Positions 30,341 through 40,428 of a DNA stretch of 64,000 nucleotides are shown here, one piece after another. Source of the stretch: Candidatus Altimarinota bacterium (GTDB taxonomy: Bacteria > Patescibacteriota > Gracilibacteria > BD1-5 > UBA2023); assembly GCA_023260135.1 (NCBI GenBank), contig JALQWG010000004.1, forward strand, positions 30,102 to 94,101. Direction: 5' to 3'. Position 1 is the first letter of the stretch, and each line of letters opens with the position of its first letter. The notes under the pieces were generated by a model, which saw only the letters and a program-made list of their open reading frames with translations, had not been told where the DNA came from and made no database searches. A program made the translations under genes and the position numbers.

Positions 30341-31735
30341 TTAACAACCTTTATTCTTGAGCCAAGTTACGAGCTCATCGAGCTTCACTACTTCTTGTTC
30401 TCAGCTATCTCTATCGCGTACTGTCACCTGACCAGCATCATAGTTCTCAGGTTCGACGCAAATAGAATAAGGAATTCCAGTCTCGTCTGCACGAGCGTAG
30501 CGCTTTCCGATAGTTCCTGATTCATCATAGTCACACATGAACTCACTTGAGAGACGAGCAAAGAGCTCCTCAGCCTGAGGTGCGAACTTCTTCACAAGTG
30601 GATAGATACCCACCTTGATTGGTGCAACCGCAGGGGCGAATCGCATCACCACACGACTTCCCTCCTCAGTTGTTACTTCATCGTAGGCATCACACATAGC
30701 AGCGAGCGTGAGACGAGAAAGTCCGATAGATGGCTCGATAACGTATGGCACATACTTGGTGTTATCAAACGGATCGAAGTATGAAAGATCCTGCTTCGAG
30801 AGCTCCATATGCGCCCGGAGGTCGTAGTCAGTACGATTGGCAAGGGTCGATATCTCTCACCATCCGAATGGAAAAAGGTATTCGAAGTCTCCAGCTCTTT
30901 TTGAATAATGTGGTAGTCCCTCGGCAGGGATCTCGACAAACTGAACCTTGTCTGACTTGAATCCGAGAACCTCTGTAAAGAATCTCTGTTCTTCACTGAG
31001 CCAATTCTCGAAGTTTTCAGCATCCGTTCCAGGCTTGCAGAAATACTCGATCTCGATCTGTTCGAATTCACGAGTTCGGAAGATAAAATTCTTCGGTGTG
31101 ATCTCATTGCGGAATGCTTTTCCTGCCTGTGCAACTCCGAATGGTATTTTTTTGCGAGATGAGCGAGCAATATTCGGGAAGTTCACGAATATTCCCTGTG
31201 CAGTCTCAGGACGGAGATAGACAAGTGCTGTTGCATCTTCAGTTGTTCCCTGATGTGTCGAGAGCATGAGATTGAATCGTTTTACATCACCCCAGTTTTT
31301 CTTACCGCAGTTCGGACAGGCGATATGCCCGAGCTTCATATAGACATTGAGGTCTTCGAGTGCCGTCTTATCTCCTGCCCAATTAGTTGGAACAGGGAAA
31401 CCTGCATCCTTCTCAAGTGCTTCTTCGATGAGCTTATCTGCACGATGACGAGTATTACAGTCCTTACACTCCATAAGAGGGTCAGAAAAAGACCCAACAT
31501 GCCCAGACGCAACCCAGACATTTGGATTCATCATGATAGCAGCATCGAGGAGTACCATATCTTTACGCTTCTGGACAAATTCTCGTGTCCAGAGATTTTT
31601 GATATTGTCCTTGAGAAGTATTCCGAGTGGACCATAGTCCCATGAGTTCGCGAGACCTCCGTAGATCTCAGAACCCTGGTAGACAAAACCTTTTGTTTTT
31701 GCAAAGGTGACGAGTGTAGACATTTCGACTGACAT
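30341..31735 (-). CDS. glyS: Glycyl-tRNA synthetase, dimeric (alpha2) type
   Basis: 464 aa class II synthetase. Motifs include KRKDMVLLDAAIMMNP, GTTEDATALVYLRPETAQGIF, the FRNEITPKNFIFRTREFEQIEIEYF motif-2 region (two pieces), and the C-terminal anticodon-binding domain with FAPAVAPIKVGIYPL and YDESGTIGKRYARADE. Cys-x2-Cys pairs in CKDC and CPNCGKK suggest a zinc site. In this lineage it must charge the UGA-decoding tRNA-Gly(UCA) as well as the usual ones. Three internal TGA-Gly codons lie in its own gene. Preceded by a T-box-like leader. Confidence 0.95.
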
Positions 31736-31772
31736 ATAGAAAAGAGTTAGGAAGTAAGTTTCTCTTTTGGAA

Positions 31773-31962
31773 TCAAAAAAAGACCCGCAAAAAAGAATAA
31801 ACTTTCTTGGGGTCCTCTGGTTTCTAACTATGCACTACGACTATGTCTATGCACTCCTGAAGGACGGTTCCACCCAAGTTTCCTACAGTTGTAGGACAAC
31901 TTCATTGTATTTAGTTTTTCTCATCAGGACGCCACTCCAGAGTCACTGAAAAACTGAATATA
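31773..31962 (-). promoter_or_regulatory. T-box-like leader of glyS
   Basis: On the minus strand TTGGGTGGAACCGTCC (core at 31865-31875) matches the T-box sequence, whose UGGA pairs with the tRNA acceptor end. Upstream are a stem with AGTTTTTC/GAGAAAAACT arms and a CCTAC AACT GTAGG hairpin; downstream is a terminator GACCCCAAGAA ... TTCTT ... GGGTC with a T-run (31773-31816). T-boxes raise synthetase expression when the cognate tRNA is uncharged. Stem I appears much shorter than in canonical T-boxes, so the specifier codon could not be assigned. Confidence 0.6.
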
Positions 31963-31967
31963 CTCCA

Positions 31968-31995
31968 AGTATACACACCGAGTACAAAAATGCAA
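31968..31995 (-). promoter_or_regulatory. Promoter of the glyS leader
   Basis: Coding-strand TTGCAT (31990-31995), 16-nt spacer, TATACT (31968-31973). Confidence 0.55.
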
Positions 31996-32016
31996 AGAAT
32001 TTTGACAAAAAACTAC

Positions 32017-32028
32017 GCAAATATTTGC
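32017..32028. promoter_or_regulatory. Palindrome GCAAATATTTGC, candidate operator
   Basis: Perfect 12-nt palindrome in the divergent region between glyS and the 32079 gene. A near-identical site (GCAAACATTTGC) precedes the Fur-family gene at 45912. Confidence 0.35.
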
Positions 32029-32078
32029 AAAAAAATCACAATTGTGAGAAAGTATTTTGGTAATCTTAATTTTTATAT

Positions 32079-32387
32079 ATGTCATCTCTCCATGCTCACT
32101 CAGATGCTGAACTCGGCCATCAGGCAGTTGTTCATGATTTTGAACTCACCAGTATCGCAAAAGCAGTAGAAGGAATTCTGAATGAATCAAGACAATATAT
32201 CGTAAAAGCTGGTGACGAGGTCCGCCATATCGAATGAGCAATGTGAGTCTACATAGGACAAAATATTCTCAACGTGCAAAATCTCGTTGGACAGGTAGTG
32301 AGATACGAGCGTGGACATATCTTACTACAATCAGGAACATCATTTCCAGCACCTGCCAATGATGAAGGATATAAAATTTATGCATAA
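32079..32387 (+). CDS. Hypothetical protein (102 aa)
   Basis: Not recognised. Starts MSSLHAHSDAELGHQ, a helical N terminus rich in His, then a beta-rich part (VRHIEGAMGVYIG ... VVRYERGHILLQSG). Two TGA-Gly codons. Soluble. A GCAAATATTTGC palindrome lies 51 nt upstream and might be its operator. The next gene begins 17 nt downstream. Confidence 0.6.
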
Positions 32388-32404
32388 AAAAACATATTAT
32401 TAGT

Positions 32405-32833
32405 ATGAACGAAACTTTACAAACAACATCCAAGGAAATACCAGAAATTCATCCTTTGTTTGAACGGAAGATAAAAATTGAGACTGGTATGACCATAGGG
32501 CATATTTCTCTTTCTCTCTGATTGAAGTCAGCATCTTGGCTTGATAGTACCCTCAGGAACCCTGTAGAAAAGAATACTTATGTAAATTCAAAAGATCCAA
32601 TTAAGCCAGCAAAACATGAAGAACTCTATAGATGGTGAGAGCCTCGCCTGGGAGATGTATATAGGCTCATTAAATTCAATGGGGAATTCCAACTCCATAG
32701 AACCCGCTGAAATGAAAGTATATTTATGATAATACCTACCGAACAAGTAAGAGAAAATGATGAAATAAAGAAAGTAGCAGAAGCAACAAAAAATGAACTT
32801 GAAGAACTAAATTCAGATATCCAATCCGCCTAA
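32405..32833 (+). CDS. Hypothetical protein (142 aa)
   Basis: Not recognised. The N-terminal third (EIHPLFERKIKIETGMTIGH then SLSLGLKSASWLDSTLR) could be a helix-turn-helix-like segment, and the C terminus is a charged helix (NDEIKKVAEATKNELEELN). No membrane segment. Three TGA-Gly codons. It follows the 102-aa gene closely and ends in a clear terminator. Confidence 0.6.
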
Positions 32834-32850
32834 TCCAGGCGGTTTTCTTT
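32826..32850 (+). terminator. Rho-independent terminator
   Basis: CCGCC TAATCCA GGCGG then TTTTCTTTTTTT; the stem begins within the last codons of the 32405 gene. Confidence 0.8.
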
Positions 32851-32890
32851 TTTTATTTTTCTTTTAGAGTTGTCTCCATATAATCGAGAC

Positions 32891-34882
32891 ATGTTCCTCA
32901 CCAAGTCACTCCTCCACACCACCGAAGCATATATCAAAAAACTCCGAGAAGCAGGAATCGAGACAGTCGAACAGCTCATCGGAATATTTCCCCGTGACAT
33001 CGAGGATAAGAGTGATATTGCAACGAGATTCTCGACCCTCACCATCACCGAGAAGCAGGTCGTCCAGTGTCGGATAGAACTCCTCACGAGTGAGATGACC
33101 CGCAACAAAAAGCTCCTCATCAAGGCAGTTCTCGTCGATGCAGACGGATCATACGCTGAGGCTGTATGGTTCAATCGGAAGTTCCTCTTGCAACAATTCG
33201 CATCAGGTGATACCGTACTGATATACAGTCAACCCAAGTACGAATACGGTCGTCTCTCCTTTCCAAATGCAGAGATCGAGCACCCGAAGCAGAATCGACG
33301 TGAGATAGTTCCTGTCTATTCGGATCTCAACTATATTCCATGAACCTGGATACGCGAGAAGATTGCACTCGTCCGTCATGCCATCGCGGATGTGAAGAGC
33401 ATGATTCCTGGAGAGATCAGAGCCAAAAAGTGAATGAAAAGTCGTATGGAAAATGTGATGGCGATACACTTTCCGACGAGCATGGAGGACTGGAATCGAG
33501 CCAAGAGTGAACTCGCATACGAGGAACTCTATCAGTTCCAGAAGCGTGGTATCGAGAAAAAATACGCTCTCGAAAGAGAGTCAACATGACTCGCACCCGT
33601 GATCCCACTCGATACAGAACTCATGAAGTCACTGATTGAGTCACTTCCATTTCCCCTCACGAACAAGCAGAAGATAGTACTATTTCAGATACTCAAGGAC
33701 ATGGAGCGTCCACACGCGATGGCACGTATGCTCCAGGGTGACGTCGGAACTGGGAAGACTGTTGTCGCGATGCTCGCGAGTGTACATACTATCCTCGTGT
33801 GACGAAGACAAGAGAAAAAGTTCCAAGTTGCAATCATGGCACCAACGGAGATACTTGCACGTCAGCACTTTGTAGGACAAGAGGCATGGCTTATGCAGTG
33901 GTGAATCAGAGCAGATCTCCTCGTTGGCTCCATAACACCACGGATGAAAGAAGATGCTCGCGCGAGACTCAAGTCATGAGAGACAGATATCATATTCGGA
34001 ACACACGCACTGATACAAGATTCAGTTCAGTTCTCTGGACTCGGTTTTGTCGTGGTCGATGAGCAACATAGATTCTGAGTTGAGCAACGCAAGGCACTGG
34101 AGGAGTACTGTAGTGCAGGAAGTATAAAGCCCCACCGTCTCAACATGTCCGCAACACCGATTCCCCGATCACTCGCACTCACACTCTACGGCGATCAAGA
34201 TATCTCTGTGCTCGATGAGTACCCAGCAGGGAGACTCCCGATACATACACGGGTGGTCAAGGAGGAACAACGTGGAGCAATATATAATTGGATCGATGAG
34301 GAGGTGAAGTCTGGACGTCAAGTCTACTGGATATCCCCACTGGTGGAGGAGTCAGAGACGCTTGATATCGCCTCAGCAACCAATATGCAGGAGATACTCT
34401 CGGGGATTTTTCCTCATCTCACTATCGGACTTATTCACGGTAAGATGACAGGCAAGGAAAAAGACCGTATCATGCAGGAGTTCTACGAGAACAAGATCCA
34501 TATCCTCTCATCAACATCGGTCGTGGAGGTATGAGTAAACAATCCCAATGCAACGGTTATCTGTATCGAGGCATCTGAGAGATTCGGACTCTCACAGCTC
34601 CACCAGTTCCGCGGACGTGTCGGTCGTGGGAGTCATCAGTCATACTGTTACCTCTTCACGACGAAGGAGTACAAAAGTGATAGGCTCAAGGCAATGGAAA
34701 AAACCAATGATGGATTCGAACTCGCACAGATAGACCTCGATCTCAGATGACCTGGTGAAGTCTATGGTGTCCGCCAGTCAGGTGTTCCAGACTTCCACTT
34801 CGCTGACCTCAGAGACACTGATCTCATCGCAGAGATACGACAGGATATTGAGGAGTGGATGAAGTGAAAAAAAGTGTTGTAA
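32891..34882 (+). CDS. recG: ATP-dependent DNA helicase RecG
   Basis: 663 aa SF2 helicase that regresses stalled forks. The wedge/OB domain covers the first 200 residues or so ([13 protein letters not shown]). Helicase motifs follow: [14 protein letters not shown] (I), [13 protein letters not shown] (II), [14 protein letters not shown] (III), STSVVEVGVNNPNAT (V) and QFRGRVGRG (VI), then DLDLRGPGEVYG. Ten or more TGA-Gly codons break it under the standard code. TATAAT at 32879-32884 is 6 nt before the ATG. Confidence 0.95.
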
Positions 34883-34929
34883 AATTTACTTAACTCTATA
34901 TTATACTTAAGTCAATTATCTATACAACT

Positions 34930-36237
34930 ATGGAATCTAAATTAGAAACAGGTGGTTATCAGATTAGTTCCTTCCAAGAGATGATTCTATTCTATGAGAA
35001 AGGTGGCGACGATGCAATGAAGACACTGTCAGACTTCCTTGCAAGACTATGGAAAGAGTTTCATTGAGGTAATTTAGATAATCCTCAAAAAAAGAAAAAG
35101 GAAAATATAGAAAAAGAATTATTTTCTGACTTAGCAAATTGATTCGAATATTGTACTACAGATGATTCGGGTGAAAAAGAATTAGCAATGAGGATATCCA
35201 ATGCTGCACGGGCGGTAATAGATGGACAAGCAGCAGTCTTTATAGAACAAATTTGTATTATATTTTGAATTAGACTTGGATGAGATTCGCTCATGTCAGG
35301 AAAAAGTTCGTATAAAGAAATTGACAAAGGACTGAGAATAGTACAACCCTTAAAACAATGAATACCATGAGGGACAAAAAGAATAATTCAAGCTAATAAA
35401 GATGATATTGTAGAGGTTTTACAAAACCTACCACTTCTCGAAGTAAAATCGAGTAAAGAAAAACGAGAAGTGCCAGAATGGGCATTGAATCTTATTTTGC
35501 ACCTAACACAATTAATTGAAGGTTTCAAAGATTTAAGTAAAAACCTACCACTACCTGTATTAGAAAACCTTGAAAAATTCCAAGCAACTCAAAAAGAGAT
35601 AGATTCTCTTAGGTATAGAATAGACGAACTCAATAAAAAACGTGATAGATACTATGCACTAAAGGAAATAGTAAGAGCTACTGAGAATAGAGTAGCAAAT
35701 TTACGAGGTAAATCGAATACCGAAGAAGGTATCGACCGAAGAAGAGAACGACGCATTGAATCCAACGAAAGGAGATTAGAACAAAGAAGAGATGAATTAT
35801 TTAGTATAGAGATTAAGAAGCTAAGTCCTGAAATTAAAAAAATGGAAATTAGAGTCCGAAGTTTAATAAAGCAACTTTGATCACTATTTGAAAAATTACA
35901 ATATACACAGGGTGATCTACGCGGAGAACTAGAATGAAGACTCGACTATAGAACACCGAAACATGAAATTACAGGGTGACAAACCATAGACCCACGACAT
36001 CTCCAGGGTAAGGCACTTTGAATTATAACTCAAATATCATATGAGCTCTTTCCTGAATGGAAAGAAGTAAGAGAACAACTAAGCAAGTTGGAAAGAGAAG
36101 TCAGGACAGGTACTGTGTCAGAGCATAACGATTGATATATTTCCCAGAATAGAGCAAAGAAAATAATGAATTCAGTATTGCTATGACTCTATAATAGAGC
36201 TACTTCAAAGATTCCAAAAAGAAGAACTTATAAATAA
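34930..36237 (+). CDS. Hypothetical protein with coiled coil (435 aa)
   Basis: Not recognised. The N-terminal half has a polar region (MILFYEKGGDDAMKTLSDFL) and a weakly hydrophobic stretch (AAVFIEQICIIFGIRLGGD). Residues about 200-320 are a strongly charged heptad-like coiled coil (FQATQKEIDSLRYRIDELNK, RRRERRIESNERRLEQRR). The C terminus is basic, ending SKIPKRRTYK. More AT-rich than recG and with more than 10 TGA-Gly codons. Structural or regulatory role only guessed from the coiled coil. Confidence 0.6.
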
Positions 36238-36240
36238 CCC

Positions 36241-36867
36241 ATGCCCCAACTCCTCACCACATACCTCCGCAAGCTCAAGGCATCATGACTCGAGCGTCGA
36301 GTACCCAATATCTCCGAGGAAAACGCAGAATTCATCAAGAATCTCATCCGAGAGAAAAATCCCAAACACATCCTCGAGATTGGTACAGCCAATGGATATT
36401 CAACCATCCAATTTGCAAGTGTTCTCTCTTCTCCCCTTTTAGGGGAGACCGAGAGGGGTACCTCCCCTAACCCCTCCTACAAGGAGGGGAATGTTCCAAC
36501 TATCACCACTATCGAATACGCCTGGAATGCTCATATTGAGGCGGTTGAACATTTTAAAAACTGCAAACTCCACAATATCCACTCTATCTGGTGAGATGCC
36601 AAGAGAGTACTCCCAACTCTGAGATTGGAGTTTTTTGATCTCGTATATATCGACGCCATGAAGCGTGAATACCTCGACTATCTCGTCCTCGCACTCCCCC
36701 TCATGAAGAGTGATGCACTCATCATCATCGATGATGTGGAGAAGTTCCGAGACAAGATGGAGAATCTCTACACTTGGCTCGAGGACAATCACATCCCCTA
36801 CCAACTCGAGAAGACAGATATCGATGACTCTATCATGATTATCGAGAGACACAATATTCAGGTATAA
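36241..36867 (+). CDS. SAM-dependent O-methyltransferase (family 3/24) with in-frame insertion
   Basis: 208 aa. PKHILEIGTANGYSTIQFA is motif I, TTIEYAWNAHIEAV covers the SAM-ribose acidic residue, FFDLVYIDAMKREYLDYL is the metal-binding DxxK-like region and SDALIIIDDV follows. Between IQFASVL and VPTITTIE about 22 residues (SSPLLGETERGTSPNP and on) are encoded by a GC-rich palindromic element and are foreign to the fold. Substrate unknown. Two TGA-Gly codons lie outside the insert. Confidence 0.82.
36430..36500. repeat. Family C palindromic element inserted in frame in the O-methyltransferase gene
   Basis: TCTCCCCTTTTAGGGGAGA stem-loop, then CCTCCCCTAA and CCCCTCCTACAAGGAGGGG. This looks like the CTCCCC/GGGGAG element family known between genes in many bacteria, here inside a coding frame. 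Confidence 0.75.
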
Positions 36868-36888
36868 TCCTAATATTTATTCATGTTG

Positions 36889-36970
36889 CCTCTGTCATTC
36901 TGACGAAGGAAGAATCTGCTCTGTATTCGAGGGTAGCTAGCAGATGCTTCGTGCCTCAGCATGACAGGCA
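36889..36970. repeat. Family A repeat, intergenic
   Basis: CTGTCATTCTGACGAAGGAA at the left and GCTTCGTGCCTCAGCATGAC then AGG at the right are inverted ends around a 40-nt centre with a CTAGCTAG-type core. The remainder of 36868-37106 shows only AT-rich promoter-like sequence for trxA. Confidence 0.7.
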
Positions 36971-37106
36971 CTTCTCAGTATAATTGGAATAAGGGTTACT
37001 ATTATGAGAATTATTCTCATAATTCACCTTGATTTTTGGGAGAATTTTTATATCATAGCTATATAAAAGTTTTCTAACTTTTTCTAATTTTTTATCTATC
37101 AATTCT

Positions 37107-37421
37107 ATGTGAGTACAGATCTCTACTGATGCAGATTTTCAGAATAATGTTGCAACTGGTGTAACACTCGTTGATTTTTGGGCTGAGTGGTGTGGACCAT
37201 GTCAGATGATGCTCCCTCGTCTCGAGGAGCTCGCGAGCAAGGTTGAAGGCAAGGCTACAGTACGCAAGCACAATGTCGACAACGATCCTCAGATCCCCAC
37301 ACAGTTCCGCATCATGTCTATCCCGACCATCATCGTGTTCAAGGATGGACAACCGGTCGAAAAGTTCGTCGGAGTTCAGGATGTTGCAACCCTCGAAGCT
37401 GCGATTGCAAAACACGCGTAA
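37107..37421 (+). CDS. trxA: Thioredoxin
   Basis: 104 aa, one thioredoxin fold with redox WCGPC at 28-32, IPTIIVFKDG (cis-Pro loop) and a C-terminal helix. It reduces protein disulfides. The second codon is TGA, so M-Gly-Val; the standard code would stop at once and hide the true start. Short leader TCTATCAATTCT and no ribosome-binding site. Followed by dnaJ, separated by a long hairpin. Confidence 0.94.
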
Positions 37422-37433
37422 TATCTACTATAT

Positions 37434-37500
37434 AGGCATAGACATAGAACATAGAAAGGATTTTCTTTTCCGCTCTATGCACTATGCCTATGTCTTTTTC
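37434..37500 (+). terminator. Long stem-loop between trxA and dnaJ
   Basis: AGGCATAGACATAG ... CTATGCACTATGCCT followed by ATGTCTTTTTCT. Probably the trxA terminator. The same CATAGACATAG/TAGTGCATAG words also occur in the glyS leader. Confidence 0.55.
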
Positions 37501-37511
37501 TATTTTTAATT

Positions 37512-38609
37512 ATGTCAAAAGAATACTATAGCATACTCGGAGTCCATGAATCTGCGACAGCGGATGAGATCAAGCGGGCCTACAAGAAAAAGGCCATGGA
37601 ACTCCACCCAGACAGACACGGTGGTGACAAGGGCAAGGAAGCAGAATTCAAGAAGCTCAACGAAGCATATTCAGTACTCAGTGATCCAGCAAAAAAATCC
37701 AACTACGACCGATTTGGCTCTGCCGAGGGTATGGGTGGATTTGGTGGTGGAGGATTTCAGTGAGGATTCGACGCGGGCGATCTCGGAGATATATTTTCAC
37801 AATTCTTCGGTGGAGGATTCGGTGGTGGAGGTGGCAGGCGCAAGAGAGCGGACATCGGATGAGATATCGAGATAGCCATGAAGATATCGCTCGAGGATGC
37901 AATCCGCGGCTCGAGCCGCAAGGTATCGTTCGATCGAGAAGTTCACTGTCATCACTGTAATGGTGCTGGTGGAACTACCGAGACATGTACAACCTGTCAT
38001 GGAAGTGGTCAGGTACGCGAACGTATGCAGACGATATTCGGTGTGATGGAACAACAGCGTCCATGTCATACATGTCACGGAACAGGCAAGAAGATAATCG
38101 AAAAGTGTAAGCACTGTCACGGAAAATGAAAGCTCCATGAGACTATCGAGAAAAATATCGATATCCCAAAATGAATCGAAGACGGCATGAGCATCAAAAT
38201 CCGTGATGAGTGACATCGTGGTGGTGATGGTAATGGTGACCTCTATATCACATTCGAAGTACCGAATCGCGAGGGTGGACTGACACGCGAGTGACTCCAC
38301 CTCCACTACAGTGTGACGCTCTCACCTGCAGAGGCAACTCTCTGAGTCTCTCGGATAGTCGAGATACCCATCATCGGCAAGAAGCCTCTCGATATAGGAG
38401 CAGGAACACAGCCAGGTACAGAGATAGTATTCCGCGAGGAGTGACTCCCTCGCCTCGATGGACGCAGTGGAACAGGTAATCTCATCCTCCATATCGAAGT
38501 CGAGATACCTCGGAAACTATCATGAGATCAGAAAAAACTCTACGAGGCCATCCTCCAGTCAGAGTGAGGAAAAACCAAAAAGGGTTGGCTCGAAGATTTT
38601 TTCTCATAA
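37512..38609 (+). CDS. dnaJ: Chaperone protein DnaJ
   Basis: 365 aa co-chaperone of DnaK. J domain at 1-70 with HPD at 32-34, a Gly/Phe-rich linker, four zinc-finger repeats (CHHCNGAG, CTTCHGSG, CHTCHGTG, CKHCHGKG) and the C-terminal substrate domains. Twelve or so TGA-Gly codons, including in the G/F linker. dnaK/grpE are not adjacent in the window. Confidence 0.95.
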
Positions 38610-38672
38610 AAAAAGTAGAGCATTTCCTAAAAATTCCCTGCAAAAAAACATTCACAAACCTATACCAGTAAT

Positions 38673-38706
38673 AAAAAAATCGGCATCTAAAAAATGTCGA
38701 TTTTTG
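38673..38706 (+). terminator. Rho-independent terminator
   Basis: AATCGGCAT CTAAAAA ATGTCGATT then TTT, about 65 nt after dnaJ. The rest of 38610-38903 has no gene; an imperfect hairpin around 38745-38770 (GAGATACGCTGGAGCGCTCC) was noted but not assigned. Confidence 0.65.
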
Positions 38707-38867
38707 TAACAGATTTGTCACTATTTGTGAGTATAGTAGAGATACGCTGGAGCGCTCCTCTATAACTTAGGACGATTCGGCTTTTTTGTTGGTCTTGCTT
38801 TTCTCTCGGTTTTGATATACTAAATTCCATACAAAAAGTTAATTTGCTATAGTTTCTATTTTGAAAC

Positions 38868-38899
38868 TATTAACTATTAACTATTAACTATTAACTACG
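38868..38899 (+). repeat. Tandem 7-nt leader repeat (TATTAAC)
   Basis: Four to five head-to-tail copies of ACTATTA immediately 5' of the ATG at 38904. Confidence 0.7.
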
Positions 38900-38903
38900 T
38901 TTC

Positions 38904-39161
38904 ATGTCTACTTCCTACCTCGACCTCGTCAATGTTCCATCATTCGGTAAAAAACGCGAGAGTACATTCAATCCTGAGCGTGGTGATGTAGCATTTTATT
39001 GTCGAGACTGCCATAAGATAGTCGATGCCATCCAGCTCGAACCACAGAAGATAGGTAAGAAAGTAAAAGAATACGTATACGAATGTCCAATCTGTCATGG
39101 ACAGCGTATCGCTCTCGGTACAGCAGAGTGACTCAAGGAACACTATGATAGGAAGCACTAA
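38904..39161 (+). CDS. Zinc-ribbon-like hypothetical protein (85 aa)
   Basis: MSTSYLDLVNVPSFGKK start; FYCRDCHKIVD and YECPICHGQR give two CxxC pairs 30 residues apart, a probable zinc ribbon. The tail is GLKEHYDRKH, with Gly from TGA. Such small ribbons are common in CPR genomes, but no family was identified. Own transcript with a tandem-repeat leader. Confidence 0.65.
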
Positions 39162-39211
39162 TTTAGTTTTTATGAAGGTATCTCTGAATATAATAAGTAA
39201 CATACTGAATT

Positions 39212-39415
39212 ATGAACCCACTTCCAGAAAAACTAGAAACTAACAATACATCATGAATGGGAACTAGAAGAATCCTTTTAAATAGTTATTTCCCTTGGGG
39301 GAAAGCTAGACTTATAACTGTAGATGAAGAATCTATCTGAAGCAAAAAAACATCACTTACAAAAAATACGAGCCATTATACAAAGAAGATTAGGTATACT
39401 CATGAATGCAACTAA
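39212..39415 (+). CDS. Small basic hypothetical protein (67 aa)
   Basis: ATG 39212-39214 to TAA 39413-39415 with two TGA-Gly. Basic, Thr/Asn-rich (RRILLNSYFPWGKARLITVD). Not recognised. Followed by a strong terminator, which supports a real transcript. Confidence 0.45.
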
Positions 39416-39458
39416 TGGTATCACTCAAAGATAAAGCATATAGATACAATCTATGTTT

Positions 39459-39490
39459 AATACTCTATACTAGGAATAGAGTATTTTTTT
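39459..39490 (+). terminator. Rho-independent terminator
   Basis: AATACTCTAT ACTAGGA ATAGAGTATT then TTTTT. Confidence 0.8.
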
Positions 39491-39613
39491 ATTATTTACA
39501 TCTCTATGCAATTTGTCTATGCACTTTAGATAAAAAATAATTTGCATTCAAAAATATTCTGAATATATATTTATGTATACATTGTATGTATTTAGAACTT
39601 AACCAACATACAC

Positions 39614-40240
39614 ATGGAAAAGTTATCAAATAAGGAACAACTCGTCCTCCAGAAGGTAAAGGAGTTCATTGCTGGAGGTGAGAAGCTCACAGTACGTGCA
39701 CTCCAGTCCGCACTCGGATATGCATCACCCAGGTCTATATCCGTCATGCTCGAACAACTCACGAACAAGTGATGGATATACCGCGACTCCCGAGACCAGA
39801 TACAGATATCCCCTTCTCTCCAGACTGACTCTATCGCGGTACGCAGTATCCCTCTCATCGGTGCTATTGCTTGTGGTATGCCGATATTCGCCGAGGAAAA
39901 CATCGAGACCGAGATACCAGTATCAACAAAGATAGCTACCGGGAACAAGAAATACTTCTTCCTCCGAGCCGATGGTGACTCCATGGACAAGAAGTGAGTC
40001 GAGAATGGTGACCTCGTCCTCATCGAACAGACCAACATCGCACAGAACGGACAGATAGTCGTCGCTCTCATCAACGATGAAGCCACACTCAAGGAGTTCC
40101 AAGTGAGAGATCAGAGTGTATTTCTCATTCCTCACTCGACCAATCCTCGTCACAAGCCGATTATCCTCGATGGTGAGACAGATAGCTTCTCTATCCAGTG
40201 AATCTTCATTCGATCGTTCCCAGGGAGTCTCTTCGCATAA
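39614..40240 (+). CDS. lexA: LexA-type SOS repressor / S24 autopeptidase
   Basis: 208 aa. Winged-helix N terminus (LTVRALQSALGYASPRSISV). Peptidase domain: predicted cleavage Cys87-Gly88 in GAIACGMP, Ser123 in GDSMDKKG and Lys160 in DEATLKEF. Most LexA proteins cleave Ala-Gly; the Cys-Gly pair is the UmuD type. It lies just before recA, which supports an SOS repressor. TGA encodes Gly in NKGWIY, KKGVEN and IQGIFI. Confidence 0.88.
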
Positions 40241-40283
40241 TACACATATACACGAATCTTACTTCTTTACTTTTATACCTACT

Positions 40284-40388
40284 ATGAACAATTCTCTTTA
40301 CACAAAAACTACGATGCGTATACTCCGGAGAGTAAACCAAGGGATTTTTATCCTCTTCGGTTTTATGATTCTCTCACTCTTTGTATAG
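40284..40388 (+). CDS. Small membrane peptide (34 aa)
   Basis: [16 protein letters not shown] is a basic cytoplasmic part, and the rest ([15 protein letters not shown]) is one membrane span. It sits between lexA and recA in the same direction, at a position where SOS-induced inhibitors are found in other bacteria, but any such role is a guess. Confidence 0.4.
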   Translation: MNNSLYTKTTMRILRRVNQGIFILFGFMILSLFV

Positions 40389-40428
40389 CCTATCCTACTA
40401 TCAATCCATCCTACTAACCTACTATCTT

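Noticed and set aside
38738..38795. Imperfect hairpin between dnaJ and the zinc-ribbon gene as an ncRNA
   Set aside because: Only one weak stem and no clear promoter; likely ordinary intergenic sequence.
39550..39613. Palindrome ATGTATACAT before lexA as a LexA box
   Set aside because: No matching sequence was found before recA, ruvB or recG, so an SOS operator cannot be claimed.
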